Assembly: GCF_900660745.1 (NCBI RefSeq)
Contig: NZ_LR215048.1
Span: 806,001 to 870,000, forward strand
Length of the DNA stretch: 64,000 nt
Direction: 5' to 3'
From: Haploplasma axanthum
Lineage (GTDB): Bacteria; Bacillota_I; Bacilli_A; Acholeplasmatales; Acholeplasmataceae
In this document: piece after piece, positions 8,172-16,392 of the stretch
Position numbering within the stretch: position 1 is the first letter of the stretch
Layout of the letters: every line of letters begins with the position of its first letter
Position numbers and translations under genes: made by a program
The notes under the pieces: model-generated
Seen by the model: the letters and a program-made list of their open reading frames with translations, nothing else
Told to the model about the DNA's origin: nothing
The model's database searches: none

Positions 8172-9643
8172 TGAATATTTTCTCCCTGATTAAATAAATT
8201 TGATATTTGTGTTAGTTGGTTTGAACTAACCTCTTCAATACTAATTTCATTAGTTTTACTACACTTTATGTTTTTGCCATTATTGAGTTTTACTAATAAC
8301 TCATTTAATTCATAAATATCATTTTCACTAATCAATTTAATGAAATCTTTGGGGTTTGTGGTAAAATATTTATGAAATAACTCCTGATATATTTTTGGAG
8401 ATTGTTTTAGAGCCAGTGAATTTGTTAGTGCACCAGGCTTTTTTAATAAAGTAGAAGTGTAGTGAAGAATATTGATGGAATGTTCTTTATTACCTTCTAT
8501 TTTTTTATGACTTGCTATTAGTTCGTGTTTTAAGTTGTAAACGTTGATATGTCCTATATAAACGTTAGAATATACACTTTTACCAACATAAGAATCAGGA
8601 ACTGAATAATAGTTAGATTCAATCATTATTATTGATTCATGATTTACTTTTGATTGTTCAAGTCTTCCTAGTTCATATCTTGTTTTTGGTAAGTTAATTA
8701 ATTGAGTTTTTTCGTTTATTAATTTTATTTTATCTTGATTAAGTTTATTTATTTCACCAAATACATAATCTCTTAAACTTTTTAGTGAGTTAAATTTATA
8801 GCTGAATGTAAATAACTCTGTTCTAGCTATTTTTCCACTATTTTCTACATGTCCCTTTTCATTTCCGCTTCTTGGGTTCGTTGTCATAATTTTAAAACCA
8901 TAATAGTTAGATAGTTTAATTAATTCTTCATTATAAATCTTAGAACCACCATAGACAAATCTACTTACGACATTTCGCATATTATCAAAAACGATTTGTT
9001 TTGGTACTCCGCCTATTTCTTCAAAGAAGTGTACTAAACTATCAATGAATGTTTCAAACTTTTGATTTTCATAATGTTTTACGAAAATATAATTACTGTA
9101 TGGTAGTGTTACTGTTGCTTGATGCACTTTCTTTAACTTACCATCAATTATGACTTTAATTTCATGAAAATCATATTCTGCCCTAAATCCTGGCTCATAT
9201 TTTTGTTTTATAAATGTTTCCTTATTTCTATTCTTATAACGCTTATATTCTATTTGAATTGTTGTTATACCTACATTAAATCCCTCTGATCTTAATTTCC
9301 TATGAAGAAGTGATGCTGTTACTTTTTGTTTGTTTAAACCTAGTATTAAATCTTTATCTTCATCTTGTTTTAGTAACTCATAAAATCTTTGTTTCAAATT
9401 ACCACTAAATATCTTTCTAACACTTACACCTTTTCTTATAGGTGCACTTACTAACTCTTTTTGAAGTTTAATTATTTGTTGTTTGTCTGTTTCATTTTCT
9501 ATTAATTTTGTTAGTTTATTCATTTCTTTAACATACTTATTAACTGTATCTTTTGAAATGTTCAATTCTAGAGCTATTTTTCGATTTGACATACCGTTAC
9601 GCTTTAATGATAATATATCGTTCTTCATGTATATTGATACCAT
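8168..9643 (-). CDS. istA: IS21-family transposase IstA
   Basis: A 491-residue DDE transposase. An N-terminal helix-turn-helix (SNRKIALELNISKDTVNKYV) is followed by the RNase H-like core with likely catalytic residues in EYDFHE, VFDNMRN and NEKGHVENS. A C-terminal beta domain follows. The start is supported by a GAGGT ribosome site about nine bases upstream. The gene lies just inside the right terminal repeats and is complete, so this element could be active. Confidence 0.93.
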   Translation of the reverse strand: MVSIYMKNDILSLKRNGMSNRKIALELNISKDTVNKYVKEMNKLTKLIENETDKQQIIKLQKELVSAPIRKGVSVRKIFSGNLKQRFYELLKQDEDKDLILGLNKQKVTASLLHRKLRSEGFNVGITTIQIEYKRYKNRNKETFIKQKYEPGFRAEYDFHEIKVIIDGKLKKVHQATVTLPYSNYIFVKHYENQKFETFIDSLVHFFEEIGGVPKQIVFDNMRNVVSRFVYGGSKIYNEELIKLSNYYGFKIMTTNPRSGNEKGHVENSGKIARTELFTFSYKFNSLKSLRDYVFGEINKLNQDKIKLINEKTQLINLPKTRYELGRLEQSKVNHESIIMIESNYYSVPDSYVGKSVYSNVYIGHINVYNLKHELIASHKKIEGNKEHSINILHYTSTLLKKPGALTNSLALKQSPKIYQELFHKYFTTNPKDFIKLISENDIYELNELLVKLNNGKNIKCSKTNEISIEEVSSNQLTQISNLFNQGENIQ

Positions 9644-9732
9644 TCTTTCTACCTCACATCATTTAATTTATATGAGGTTATTATACTATGCGTGGGTATA
9701 CTGACCTAATTTCGTACCAACATTATTTGTTT

Positions 9733-9762
9733 TATTGACCTAGTTATATATTAACAAATACA
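9733..9762. repeat. IS21 element 1, right terminal inverted repeat
   Basis: Pairs with 7377-7406 in inverted orientation and ends in TACA next to the TCTAA target duplication. A second TGACCTAATT-like motif lies about 30 bases further inside. Confidence 0.82.
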
Positions 9763-10238
9763 TCTAAAACATTTGTTAGACGAACTAATTGTTTAGAACG
9801 CATTTGTAAATAAGTGTCTCGTTGTCTAACTAATTCTTTTAATTCATTTTTATGGTAAAATTTACTATGTAAGGTTTTGTAGTCAAACTGGCCTAACATG
9901 GAAGCTATTAGTTTAGCATCAATTTTATCAGTCTTAGTCCTTCTTAACGTAGTAGCCTTGGAAAACTGACTTGTTAATTGAGGATTAAACTCTAAATAAG
10001 TATAACCTAATTTAGATAAAAATGATTTCAAATTGATTCCATAATGCCCAGTTGACTCAAAACCTATTTTTATTAGACTTGGATCACTTAAAGCACTTAG
10101 CTCATTTTTGAGATTTTGGAATCCATCATAATCGTTCGTGAATGTGAACGAATTAATTTTAACACCTGCATCAGTAGCTATGAAGCAGTCGTGTTTGAAT
10201 TTTGAGATATCTATTCCAACATGGAACATGATACTCAC
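9763..10238 (-). pseudogene. IS110 transposase, N-terminal fragment
   Basis: This encodes the RuvC-like DEDD domain of the IS110 transposase, starting MSIMFHVGIDISKFKHD and running to RLTNVLD, where the IS21 insertion cuts it. Beyond the junction the frame runs into IS21 sequence and stops after a few residues. The start has the same AGGAGGTGAG ribosome site as the intact copy. Confidence 0.88.
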
Positions 10239-10478
10239 CTCCTAATGATTTGGCGCAGGGTTTAACGAATCTCTTATTTCTTTAACCTTGTGATAAAGCG
10301 TCTAGCGCTAACTAACTAATTGAAAGTTAAAAATAAGAGCCGTAGTAGTTGCCTCATGTAAACGTCAAGCGTTAATAAAATGAAAAAAATCCACGGCGCC
10401 TTAAATATATTATAGTAGAAAATAAAGAAAGGATGTATACTCGATTCACCACTATAATCATAAATCGAGTATACAAGG
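10239..10478 (-). ncRNA. IS110 copy A noncoding end, candidate bridge-RNA region
   Basis: The 240 bases upstream of the transposase start are identical to 23408-23647 as far as I can read them. IS110-group elements encode a bridge (seek) RNA in the noncoding end upstream of the transposase, and this is the only noncoding stretch here large enough for one. The RNA fold was not computed. Confidence 0.4.
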
Positions 10479-10499
10479 CTAAAAATGAAAAGGATTTGA

Positions 10500-10671
10500 T
10501 TCTCCATTTTCCTAGTAACTAATCCTATAATACGCCTAATATTTTTAATTTTGTCTTTTAATGTTTCTAAATCATGTTTTCGATAGGTTGGTAATAATCT
10601 TTTTATAGTACTTCATTAACTTTATAGTTAAATGTTATTCGAGTTTGTGAAAATTCTTGTTCATACATTTC
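10500..10671 (-). pseudogene. Degraded coding remnant between two insertion sequences
   Basis: On the minus strand two overlapping frames give protein-like peptides: HLYEMYEQEFSQTRITFNYK, then after a frame change KRLLPTYRKHDLETLKDKIK. This resembles the end of a decayed gene, perhaps a transposase, cut by the neighbouring IS110 and IS21 elements. I cannot assign a family and no intact start exists. Confidence 0.3.
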
Positions 10672-10687
10672 ATATAAATGGTTAAAT

Positions 10688-10752
10688 AAGAGTACCCAAT
10701 AGTGTGCAAATAAGAATCCCCAATTCTTAACACTAAGAGGTACTCTTTTTTG
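10688..10752 (+). terminator. Long hairpin at the left end of IS21 element 2
   Basis: Nested complementary blocks AAGAGTACC, AGTGT and TAAGAAT pair in order with ATTCTTA, ACACT and GGTACTCTT, followed by a run of T. It resembles an intrinsic terminator placed to block outside transcription from entering istA. Part of it coincides with the transposase-binding repeats. Confidence 0.6.
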
Positions 10753-10786
10753 TTAGAATAGTTATTAACGAAAGGTTGATGATATT

Positions 10787-12040
10787 ATGACAAAAATAAT
10801 ACTAGAACAAATAACAAATATAAAAGATTTACTACTATTTAGTAGAGCATACAAGGAGGGCTTAATAAAATTGAATATTAGCAAACTATCAAAAGAGTTA
10901 AATAAAGATAGAAAAACAATTAAGAAATACTTAAACGGTGAAGTTCCAAAGGAAACTAGAAAGAGAGTTAAATATTTAGATGAACATAGAAAATATATAC
11001 TAGAAGTCTTAACTGATAAATATCAGAGTTTCGACTACATTGATCACTTGTTTAAATATCTAAAAAGAGAAAAAAATATAACTTGCTCAAGAACAAGTTT
11101 AAATAGATATATTAGAAATGATAATGAGTTAAATAAACTATTTAAAAGAAAAAAGGATATGAGTTTTACAGAAAGATTTGAAACAAATCCAGGGATACAA
11201 GCACAGTTTGATATGAAGGAGAAAGTAAAACTTATTGATAAAAACAATAATGAAACAGTTATAACAATACCAACATTAACATTATCATGGTCTAGGTATA
11301 ATGTAAGAAAACTAATATTAGATACTAAAACAGAAAACTTATTAGAGTTTTTAGCTTTAAGCTTTGAAGAAATAGGTGGGGTACCACATGAACTCGTTAT
11401 TGATAACTTAAAACAATTCGTAGAAAAACCAAGATATAAAGATAATGAAGCAATCATTACCAATAAACTAGTAGAGTTCGCTAAGGATTACAATATTAAG
11501 ATTAAACCATGTATGCCATATAGACCACAAACTAAAGGAAAAACAGAAACACAAAATAAAATAGTTGACCAACTAAAAAACTATAATGGTAAGTATAAGG
11601 ATATCTATGAAATGCATGAAAAACTAGAAATAATTCATAAGGAAGATAATGATAATATCAGTCAAGCTACTAAACTACCAAGAAGGTTTCTATTAGAAAA
11701 AGAAAAAGGTGACTTAAGCCCACTCCCTAGAAAAGAAATCAGACAAAAGTATCACCTTAGTTTAAAAGAGGTTCATGTAACAAATGAATCACTAATATCC
11801 TATAAATCTAATAAATACTCTGTCCCTAGAAAATTTATTGGTTTAAAAGTAGGATTAACAGTTATCAAAGGAAATGAACTCCATATTTATTATAAAGGAA
11901 AAATCATAACAATCCACAAAATAACGGATAAATTATTAAATATTAAAGATGAACATGATTTAAAATACGAAAAAGAAATAAAAACAAAAGAAAGAACAAC
12001 TATTATAAACAATGAGATGAGGAATATAAAATATGATTAA
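10787..12040 (+). CDS. istA: IS21-family transposase IstA (element 2)
   Basis: A 417-residue DDE transposase, somewhat shorter than the 491-residue IstA of element 1 and only distantly similar to it. An N-terminal HTH (LNISKLSKELNKDRKTIKKY) precedes the catalytic core, with candidate acidic residues in AQFDMKEK, VIDNLKQF and TKGKTETQNK. A C-terminal SYKSNKYSVPRKFIG block is typical of IstA. The ribosome site is AAAGGTTGAT before ATG. It overlaps istB by eight bases. Confidence 0.9.
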   Translation: MTKIILEQITNIKDLLLFSRAYKEGLIKLNISKLSKELNKDRKTIKKYLNGEVPKETRKRVKYLDEHRKYILEVLTDKYQSFDYIDHLFKYLKREKNITCSRTSLNRYIRNDNELNKLFKRKKDMSFTERFETNPGIQAQFDMKEKVKLIDKNNNETVITIPTLTLSWSRYNVRKLILDTKTENLLEFLALSFEEIGGVPHELVIDNLKQFVEKPRYKDNEAIITNKLVEFAKDYNIKIKPCMPYRPQTKGKTETQNKIVDQLKNYNGKYKDIYEMHEKLEIIHKEDNDNISQATKLPRRFLLEKEKGDLSPLPRKEIRQKYHLSLKEVHVTNESLISYKSNKYSVPRKFIGLKVGLTVIKGNELHIYYKGKIITIHKITDKLLNIKDEHDLKYEKEIKTKERTTIINNEMRNIKYD

Positions 12041-12785
12041 CGAAGTACTTAATCAATTAACATATCTAAAACTTAAAAGTGCATATACATATTTAAAAGA
12101 ACTGCATATTAATGATGAGATAACAAATACTGATTTAAAAGGAATTCATAAGATATTGAATAAAGAGGTTTTAGCTAAGGAAGAAAATAATAAATTATAC
12201 AATGTTAAAGTAGCAGGTTTCCCGTTTCTTCGAACTATTGATGAATATGATTTTAGTTTTCAACCAGGTGTTAATGAAGAAAAAATAAGAGGAATCATTG
12301 AATCAACCTTCTATGAAGAAGCAATTAATATATGCTTAATTGGTAACCCTGGTGTTGGTAAAACACATTTAGCTATATCAATAGCGTACTCAGTCGCTAT
12401 AAGACGTAATAGTGTATATTTTATTAAGTTTAACAAACTAATAACAATCCTTAAAAACGCTTATAATGATGGAACATTTAATCGAAGACTAGGTCACTTC
12501 TTTAAATACAAACTACTTATCATTGATGAAGTGGGATTTAATGAAATAACACCTTTGGAAGCAAAGTTATTCTTTCAATTAATTGATTTACGATATACAA
12601 AAAGATCAACAATATTTACATCTAATATGACTTTTGATAAGTGGCCTCAAATATTAGGTAATGATGAAATGATAACAAAAGCTATATTAGATAGAATTAT
12701 TCATCAGTCTTATTTGTTTAATATTATTGGTCCTTCTTATAGACTTAAAGATAAACTTGAACTGAATCAAACTGAGGAATCTTAA
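12033..12785 (+). CDS. istB: IS21-family helper ATPase IstB (element 2)
   Basis: A 250-residue AAA+ protein with Walker A GNPGVGKTH, Walker B LLIIDEVGFN and the FTSNMTFDKWPQILG stretch. It is translated from an ATG inside the end of istA, which implies coupling, and acts as the transposition regulator of IS21 element 2. The stop lies directly inside the right terminal repeats. It appears intact. Confidence 0.92.
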   Translation: MINEVLNQLTYLKLKSAYTYLKELHINDEITNTDLKGIHKILNKEVLAKEENNKLYNVKVAGFPFLRTIDEYDFSFQPGVNEEKIRGIIESTFYEEAINICLIGNPGVGKTHLAISIAYSVAIRRNSVYFIKFNKLITILKNAYNDGTFNRRLGHFFKYKLLIIDEVGFNEITPLEAKLFFQLIDLRYTKRSTIFTSNMTFDKWPQILGNDEMITKAILDRIIHQSYLFNIIGPSYRLKDKLELNQTEES

Positions 12786-12916
12786 ATGCACACTTTTGTC
12801 CATTCTTATATTGACATTTATATTTCAACTATCTTTACTTTAACATCATAGTATAATTTCATAATAAAAACCCCAATTTTTCTAATGTTTCTTGATTTAA
12901 CTATTGTGGTTAACTA

Positions 12917-12938
12917 GAAGAGCAATGCTCTTTTTTTT
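12917..12938 (+). terminator. Intrinsic terminator upstream of the mhq-like operon
   Basis: AAGAGC/GCTCTT arms with a three-base loop are followed by eight T residues. It probably once ended the gene disrupted by the insertion sequences and now insulates the downstream operon. Confidence 0.7.
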
Positions 12939-12947
12939 GCATATCGC

Positions 12948-12976
12948 TTTATTTTATTTCGAATTCGAAATATAAT
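12948..12976 (+). promoter_or_regulatory. Promoter with MhqR-like palindromic operator
   Basis: A perfect 16-base palindrome ATTTCGAATTCGAAAT at 12956-12971 runs into TATAAT at 12971-12976. A weak -35 (TTTATT) lies 17 bases upstream. The core TCGAATTCGA matches what I recall of the B. subtilis MhqR operator, and a MarR-family regulator is encoded as the third gene of the operon. Autoregulation by repression is the natural reading. Confidence 0.78.
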
Positions 12977-12995
12977 TAATACGTGAGGTGGTAGA

Positions 12996-14198
12996 ATGAG
13001 ATTAAAAGTAAAAGGAATTCATCATATATCAGGTATAGTTGAACATCCACAAGAAAATATTGATTTTTATACAAGCGTATTAGGATTAAAAGCAGTGAAA
13101 AAAGCTGTTAATTTTGATAATCCAGAAACATACCATTTTTATTATAGTAATGATTCTGCAGATTTAGGAACAATAATTACATTTTTTCCTTGGGCAGATA
13201 AAGCTAAAAAGGGACTAGTTGGTGATGGTCAAGTAGGAGTAACTTCTTACATGATTCCTGTTGGAACAATTGGCTATTGGGAGGAAAGATTAAAGAGTTT
13301 TAAAATTATATTTGAAAGAGAGTATCGATTTAATCAAACATTTTTAGCATTTGAAGATAAGCATGGTATTAAAAATGAACTAGTTGAAAGTCCGTTAGGT
13401 AGTGAGAATGAATGGGAATTTAATAATATAACTAAAGATAAAGCAATCAAAGGATTTTTTGGAGCAGTTTTCTATTCTAAAAAAACTCATGAAACTAAGG
13501 ATTTCCTGATTAATATTTTAGGACTAGAATTAGTAAAAGAAGATGAATTATATTATCGTTTTGAAATGAAAAACAATGTAGGTAAATATATTGATTTATA
13601 TAAAGAGTCCCAAGGCGAAGGAAGACTATCAACAGGAACTAATCATCATATTGCCTTTAGTGTTGGATATGATGAAATAGATGATTGGAAGAAGTTCTTA
13701 GAGTTAAATGGTTTTAAAGTCTCAGATGTTAAAAACAGAAATTTTTTTAAATCACTATATTTTAGAGAACCAGGTGGAATAATTATCGAACTAGCAACAG
13801 ATAAACCTGGGTTTAAAAAAGCTGAATTAGATCCTAAAATGGAAAAACTTTATTTACCCGAATGGTTTGAAAATAGAAGAACTGAAATTGAAGAAAAGTT
13901 AATTCCAGTTTTTGTTGAACCAACTGAAGAGTTAAAGGATTATCCATATCAAAATAAAGAAGAATATGAATTATACATATATCATCAAACACTTCTTAAA
14001 AGAATTAATGAATTATCAAGAATTTCAAAAACAAGAAAACTAACTGATGAAGAAATAACTGAACGTGAAGAACTTAGAAATAAATATGTAATAAATATAC
14101 GAAGTGGAATGACAGACTTAATCACAACAGTTAAGTTTGAAGATAAGGATGGAGAAGTTAAAGATTTCTTTACAATGAAAGAAGGAGATTTACAATGA
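12996..14198 (+). CDS. Ring-cleaving dioxygenase (MhqO/MhqA type) with a C-terminal DUF896-like extension
   Basis: A 400-residue vicinal-oxygen-chelate protein with two glyoxalase-like modules (about residues 3-130 and 150-275), beginning GIHHISGIVEHPQENIDFY. Likely metal ligands include His in GIHHIS and NHHIAFS and a Glu in GGIIIELA. In Bacillus, MhqA/MhqO are induced by methylhydroquinone and are thought to open quinone rings. Unusually, residues about 334-390 (RINELSRISKTRKLTDEEI, then REELRNKYVINIRSG) look like UPF0291/DUF896 (YnzC), normally a stand-alone protein of about 75 residues. Ribosome site GAGGTGG. It overlaps the next gene by four bases. Confidence 0.85.
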   Translation: MRLKVKGIHHISGIVEHPQENIDFYTSVLGLKAVKKAVNFDNPETYHFYYSNDSADLGTIITFFPWADKAKKGLVGDGQVGVTSYMIPVGTIGYWEERLKSFKIIFEREYRFNQTFLAFEDKHGIKNELVESPLGSENEWEFNNITKDKAIKGFFGAVFYSKKTHETKDFLINILGLELVKEDELYYRFEMKNNVGKYIDLYKESQGEGRLSTGTNHHIAFSVGYDEIDDWKKFLELNGFKVSDVKNRNFFKSLYFREPGGIIIELATDKPGFKKAELDPKMEKLYLPEWFENRRTEIEEKLIPVFVEPTEELKDYPYQNKEEYELYIYHQTLLKRINELSRISKTRKLTDEEITEREELRNKYVINIRSGMTDLITTVKFEDKDGEVKDFFTMKEGDLQ

Positions 14199-15187
14199 AA
14201 GAGTTACAAGGAATTCACCATGTTACTGCAATAACAAGCAGTGCAGAAAAAATATATGAATTTTTTACATATATCTTAGGATTAAGATTAGTTAAAAAAA
14301 CAATTAATCAAGATGATATAAATACATATCATTTATTCTTTGCAGATGATTTAGGTAGTGCAGGAACTGATATAACATTTTTTGATTTTAGAGGCATTGA
14401 TAAGGCATTACATGGAACTAATGAGATAAATCGAACAGGTTTTAGAGTTAAAGATGATAAATCATTAGATTATTGGGTTAAAAGATTCAAACATTATAAT
14501 GTGAAGAATGATGGAATAAAAGAAATGTTTGGTAAAAAAGTTTTATTTTTTGAAGATTTTGATGGTGGATTATATACTATTTTCTCGGATCAAAATAATC
14601 TAGGAATTAAAAGTGGAACACCATGGAAAAAAGGACCAGTGCCTGATGAGTTTGCTATTACGGGACTTGGACCAATCTTTTTAAATGTTAGTAGATTAAA
14701 GGGTATGGATACAATGTTAACTGAAGTTCTTTTAATGAGAAAAATTCAAACTGAAGGTAAATATCATCTTTATGAAATGGGAACTGGTGGAAATGGCGCT
14801 AGTGTTATTGTTAAAGAAGATACAACAAGTGTTCAAGGTTATCAAGGATATGGTGGCATTCATCATGTGGCATTTAGAGTCAATGACTTAAAAGAGTTAG
14901 AAGAATGGCGTATTAGATTAGAAAAATTTGGTGCACCAAATTCTGGATATGTTGATAGATTTTATTTTGGAAGTTTATATACAAGATTATATTTAAATAT
15001 CTTATTTGAAATAGCAACCGATGGACCAGGTTTTATTGATGATGAAGAATCATATGAAATCTTAGGTGAAAAATTAGCATTACCGCCAAAGTTTAGAAAT
15101 GATCGTGAGTATGTTGAAAAAATTGTTAGACCAATTGATACAGTTAGAAGCACAAAAGAGTTTAAAAAGGAATATTTCAATGACTAA
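14195..15187 (+). CDS. Ring-cleaving dioxygenase, second paralog (MhqO/MhqA type)
   Basis: A 330-residue vicinal-oxygen-chelate protein with the usual family length and no extension. Two glyoxalase-like modules begin GIHHVTAITSSAEKIYEFF and GYGGIHHVAFRVNDLKELEE; the C-terminal block contains the likely Glu ligand in ILFEIATDGPG. It is probably a partner enzyme for hydroquinone or catechol-type compounds. It starts within the end of the preceding gene (ATGA overlap) and its own end overlaps the regulator gene by eight bases, so all are coupled. Confidence 0.88.
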   Translation: MKELQGIHHVTAITSSAEKIYEFFTYILGLRLVKKTINQDDINTYHLFFADDLGSAGTDITFFDFRGIDKALHGTNEINRTGFRVKDDKSLDYWVKRFKHYNVKNDGIKEMFGKKVLFFEDFDGGLYTIFSDQNNLGIKSGTPWKKGPVPDEFAITGLGPIFLNVSRLKGMDTMLTEVLLMRKIQTEGKYHLYEMGTGGNGASVIVKEDTTSVQGYQGYGGIHHVAFRVNDLKELEEWRIRLEKFGAPNSGYVDRFYFGSLYTRLYLNILFEIATDGPGFIDDEESYEILGEKLALPPKFRNDREYVEKIVRPIDTVRSTKEFKKEYFND

Positions 15188-15626
15188 ATATGATTTGAAA
15201 GCCGATAAGGATGATTTGAAATCGATGATAATTCTTTTTAATACTCATAAAGCTTTGGTAGAAGTTGTTAAAAAAGATATAAAGAAATATGGTTACGATT
15301 TAAATGAGTTTTCAGTATTTGAAGTTGTTTTTCATAAAGGCAAATTAACAGTTCAAGAAATCAAAGAAAAAATATTAGTTGCAAATTCAAGTCTTACATA
15401 TATTTTGGATAAACTAGAGAAAAAAGAGATTATTACAAGAACAAGAGATGAATTTGATAAACGAATATTTTATATTGAACTTACAGAAAAAGGAACTATA
15501 GAAGCTAATAGTATTTTTCCTAAACATTATGAAAGACTAAGAAGTGTTTTTAGTATTTTAGATAATGAAGATAAAAATACATTAAATACTTTACTAAAAA
15601 AAGTTGGATATAATACAAAAGAATAG
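15180..15626 (+). CDS. MarR-family regulator, MhqR-like
   Basis: A 148-residue winged-helix regulator. The HTH is at about residues 48-70 (KLTVQEIKEKILVANSSLTY), followed by the wing DEFDKRIFYIELTEKG, both typical of MarR proteins. The start is ATG 15180, with AAAAAGG upstream; a longer reading from 15099 would only extend into the previous gene. By context it should sense quinone-like electrophiles and release the palindrome at 12956-12971. I see no second regulator nearby. Confidence 0.87.
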   Translation: MTKYDLKADKDDLKSMIILFNTHKALVEVVKKDIKKYGYDLNEFSVFEVVFHKGKLTVQEIKEKILVANSSLTYILDKLEKKEIITRTRDEFDKRIFYIELTEKGTIEANSIFPKHYERLRSVFSILDNEDKNTLNTLLKKVGYNTKE

Positions 15627-15636
15627 GTGATTAAAA

Positions 15637-16239
15637 ATGGAGCATGTATTTATAGATAAAAAGAGTAAAAATGTTTTTATATTATTACATGGAACAGGTG
15701 GAAATGAATATGATTTAGTTAATGTTGCTGAAATGATTGATAAAAATACAAGTATCTTAGGTATTAGAGGCAATGTTAATGAAGGTGGAATGAATCGTTT
15801 TTTCAAAAGATTTGCTCCTGGTATATATGATTTAGAAAGTTATAAAAATGAAACAAATCATTTAGTTGAAACAATCAAAGAATTGAGTAATAAATACAAT
15901 TTTAAACTTGAAAATGTGACTGTTATTGGATTTTCAAATGGGGCAAATATTGGTCTTGGAATGATTCAAGAGTTTCCAAGTTTAATCAATAATTATGTTT
16001 TATTTAGTCCGGATTACATTAATTCAGATAAAGGATTTAGTAATTTAGAAGGAATGAATATCTTCTTATCAACATCAAGAAATGATACAATGGTTGATTT
16101 TGAAAATATCATTAAGCTATTATCAAAATTGAAAAATGAAAATGCTAATTTAGATATTTATTATGGGCTTGGGCATCGAATAGAGCATGAAGCTTTAATA
16201 GATGTAAAGAACTGGTATACGAAAATATTAAAAAAATAA
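15637..16239 (+). CDS. Carboxylesterase/phospholipase-type alpha/beta hydrolase, MhqD-like
   Basis: A 200-residue alpha/beta hydrolase of the carboxylesterase/phospholipase family. The oxyanion region is HGTGGNEYDL, the nucleophile elbow is GFSNGA with Ser near residue 107, the acid is in SRNDTMV and the His in GHRIEHEAL. In Bacillus, MhqD sits in the MhqR regulon with the ring-cleaving dioxygenases, matching this operon. Ribosome site AGGTGAT; the gap to mhqR is 10 bases and the operon closes with the terminator at 16261. Confidence 0.87.
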   Translation: MEHVFIDKKSKNVFILLHGTGGNEYDLVNVAEMIDKNTSILGIRGNVNEGGMNRFFKRFAPGIYDLESYKNETNHLVETIKELSNKYNFKLENVTVIGFSNGANIGLGMIQEFPSLINNYVLFSPDYINSDKGFSNLEGMNIFLSTSRNDTMVDFENIIKLLSKLKNENANLDIYYGLGHRIEHEALIDVKNWYTKILKK

Positions 16240-16260
16240 TAAATTAATACTACAAATTAA

Positions 16261-16287
16261 CGGCATATTTACAATGCTGTTTTTTTG
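16261..16287 (+). terminator. Intrinsic terminator ending the mhq-like operon
   Basis: CGGCAT and ATGCTG arms (one G-U pair) around a seven-base loop, followed by seven T. Confidence 0.7.
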
Positions 16288-16354
16288 CATTTTATTTACG
16301 AATACATTACTACAATATGCTTACTTTTTTCGTCTGTTTTTGGAATAATTGTTA

Positions 16355-16367
16355 TGGTTTAAAACCA
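16355..16367 (+). promoter_or_regulatory. Palindrome upstream of the large secreted enzyme
   Basis: TGGTTTAAAACCA is a 13-base inverted repeat with a single central base, about 25 bases before the start codon and immediately upstream of the ribosome site. It could be an operator or a small RNA hairpin; no regulator can be assigned. Confidence 0.35.
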
Positions 16368-16392
16368 AAAACAAAAGAAGGGAAAACAATGC

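Larger units (their letters stand above)
7377..9762 (-). mobile_element. IS21-family element 1, inserted in IS110 copy A
   Basis: A 2386-bp element with TG...CA ends and a 5-bp target duplication (TCTAA at 7372-7376 and 9763-9767). Comparison with the uninterrupted IS110 sequence confirms both junctions. It carries istB and istA on the minus strand. Each end carries two copies of an AACTAGGTCA-like motif, as expected for the multiple transposase-binding repeats of IS21 elements. Confidence 0.92.
6570..10478 (-). mobile_element. IS110-family element, copy A, interrupted by an IS21-family element
   Basis: Apart from the inserted 7377-9762 segment and its 5-bp duplication, this region matches the intact copy at 22130-23647 almost base for base; one visible difference is CTACAAATT versus CTACATATT near 6665. 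The reconstructed length, 1518 bp, equals that of the intact copy, so both ends are well defined. The element is inactive by insertion but still carries both termini and the upstream noncoding region. Confidence 0.88.
10672..12823 (+). mobile_element. IS21-family element 2
   Basis: A second, distinct IS21-type element with istA and istB on the plus strand. The ends match in inverted orientation over about 49 positions, including ATATAAATG, then AGTGTGCA, then TAAGA-TC blocks. The likely outer ends are TG at 10679 and CA at 12816, but similarity continues to about 10672 and 12823. No convincing target duplication is visible, so the boundaries are approximate. Confidence 0.78.

Noticed and set aside
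10316..10507. 63-residue minus-strand ORF, with a counterpart at 23485-23709
   Set aside because: Both lie in the noncoding upstream end of the IS110 copies and cross the element boundary into unrelated flanks, so they are chance frames.
10672..12823. Target-site duplication for IS21 element 2
   Set aside because: Only a three-base TTC match could be found at the outer ends, which is too short to claim.
15099..15626. Longer start for the MarR regulator
   Set aside because: The extra 27 residues only read through the previous gene in another frame; ATG 15180 has a ribosome site and begins the conserved part.
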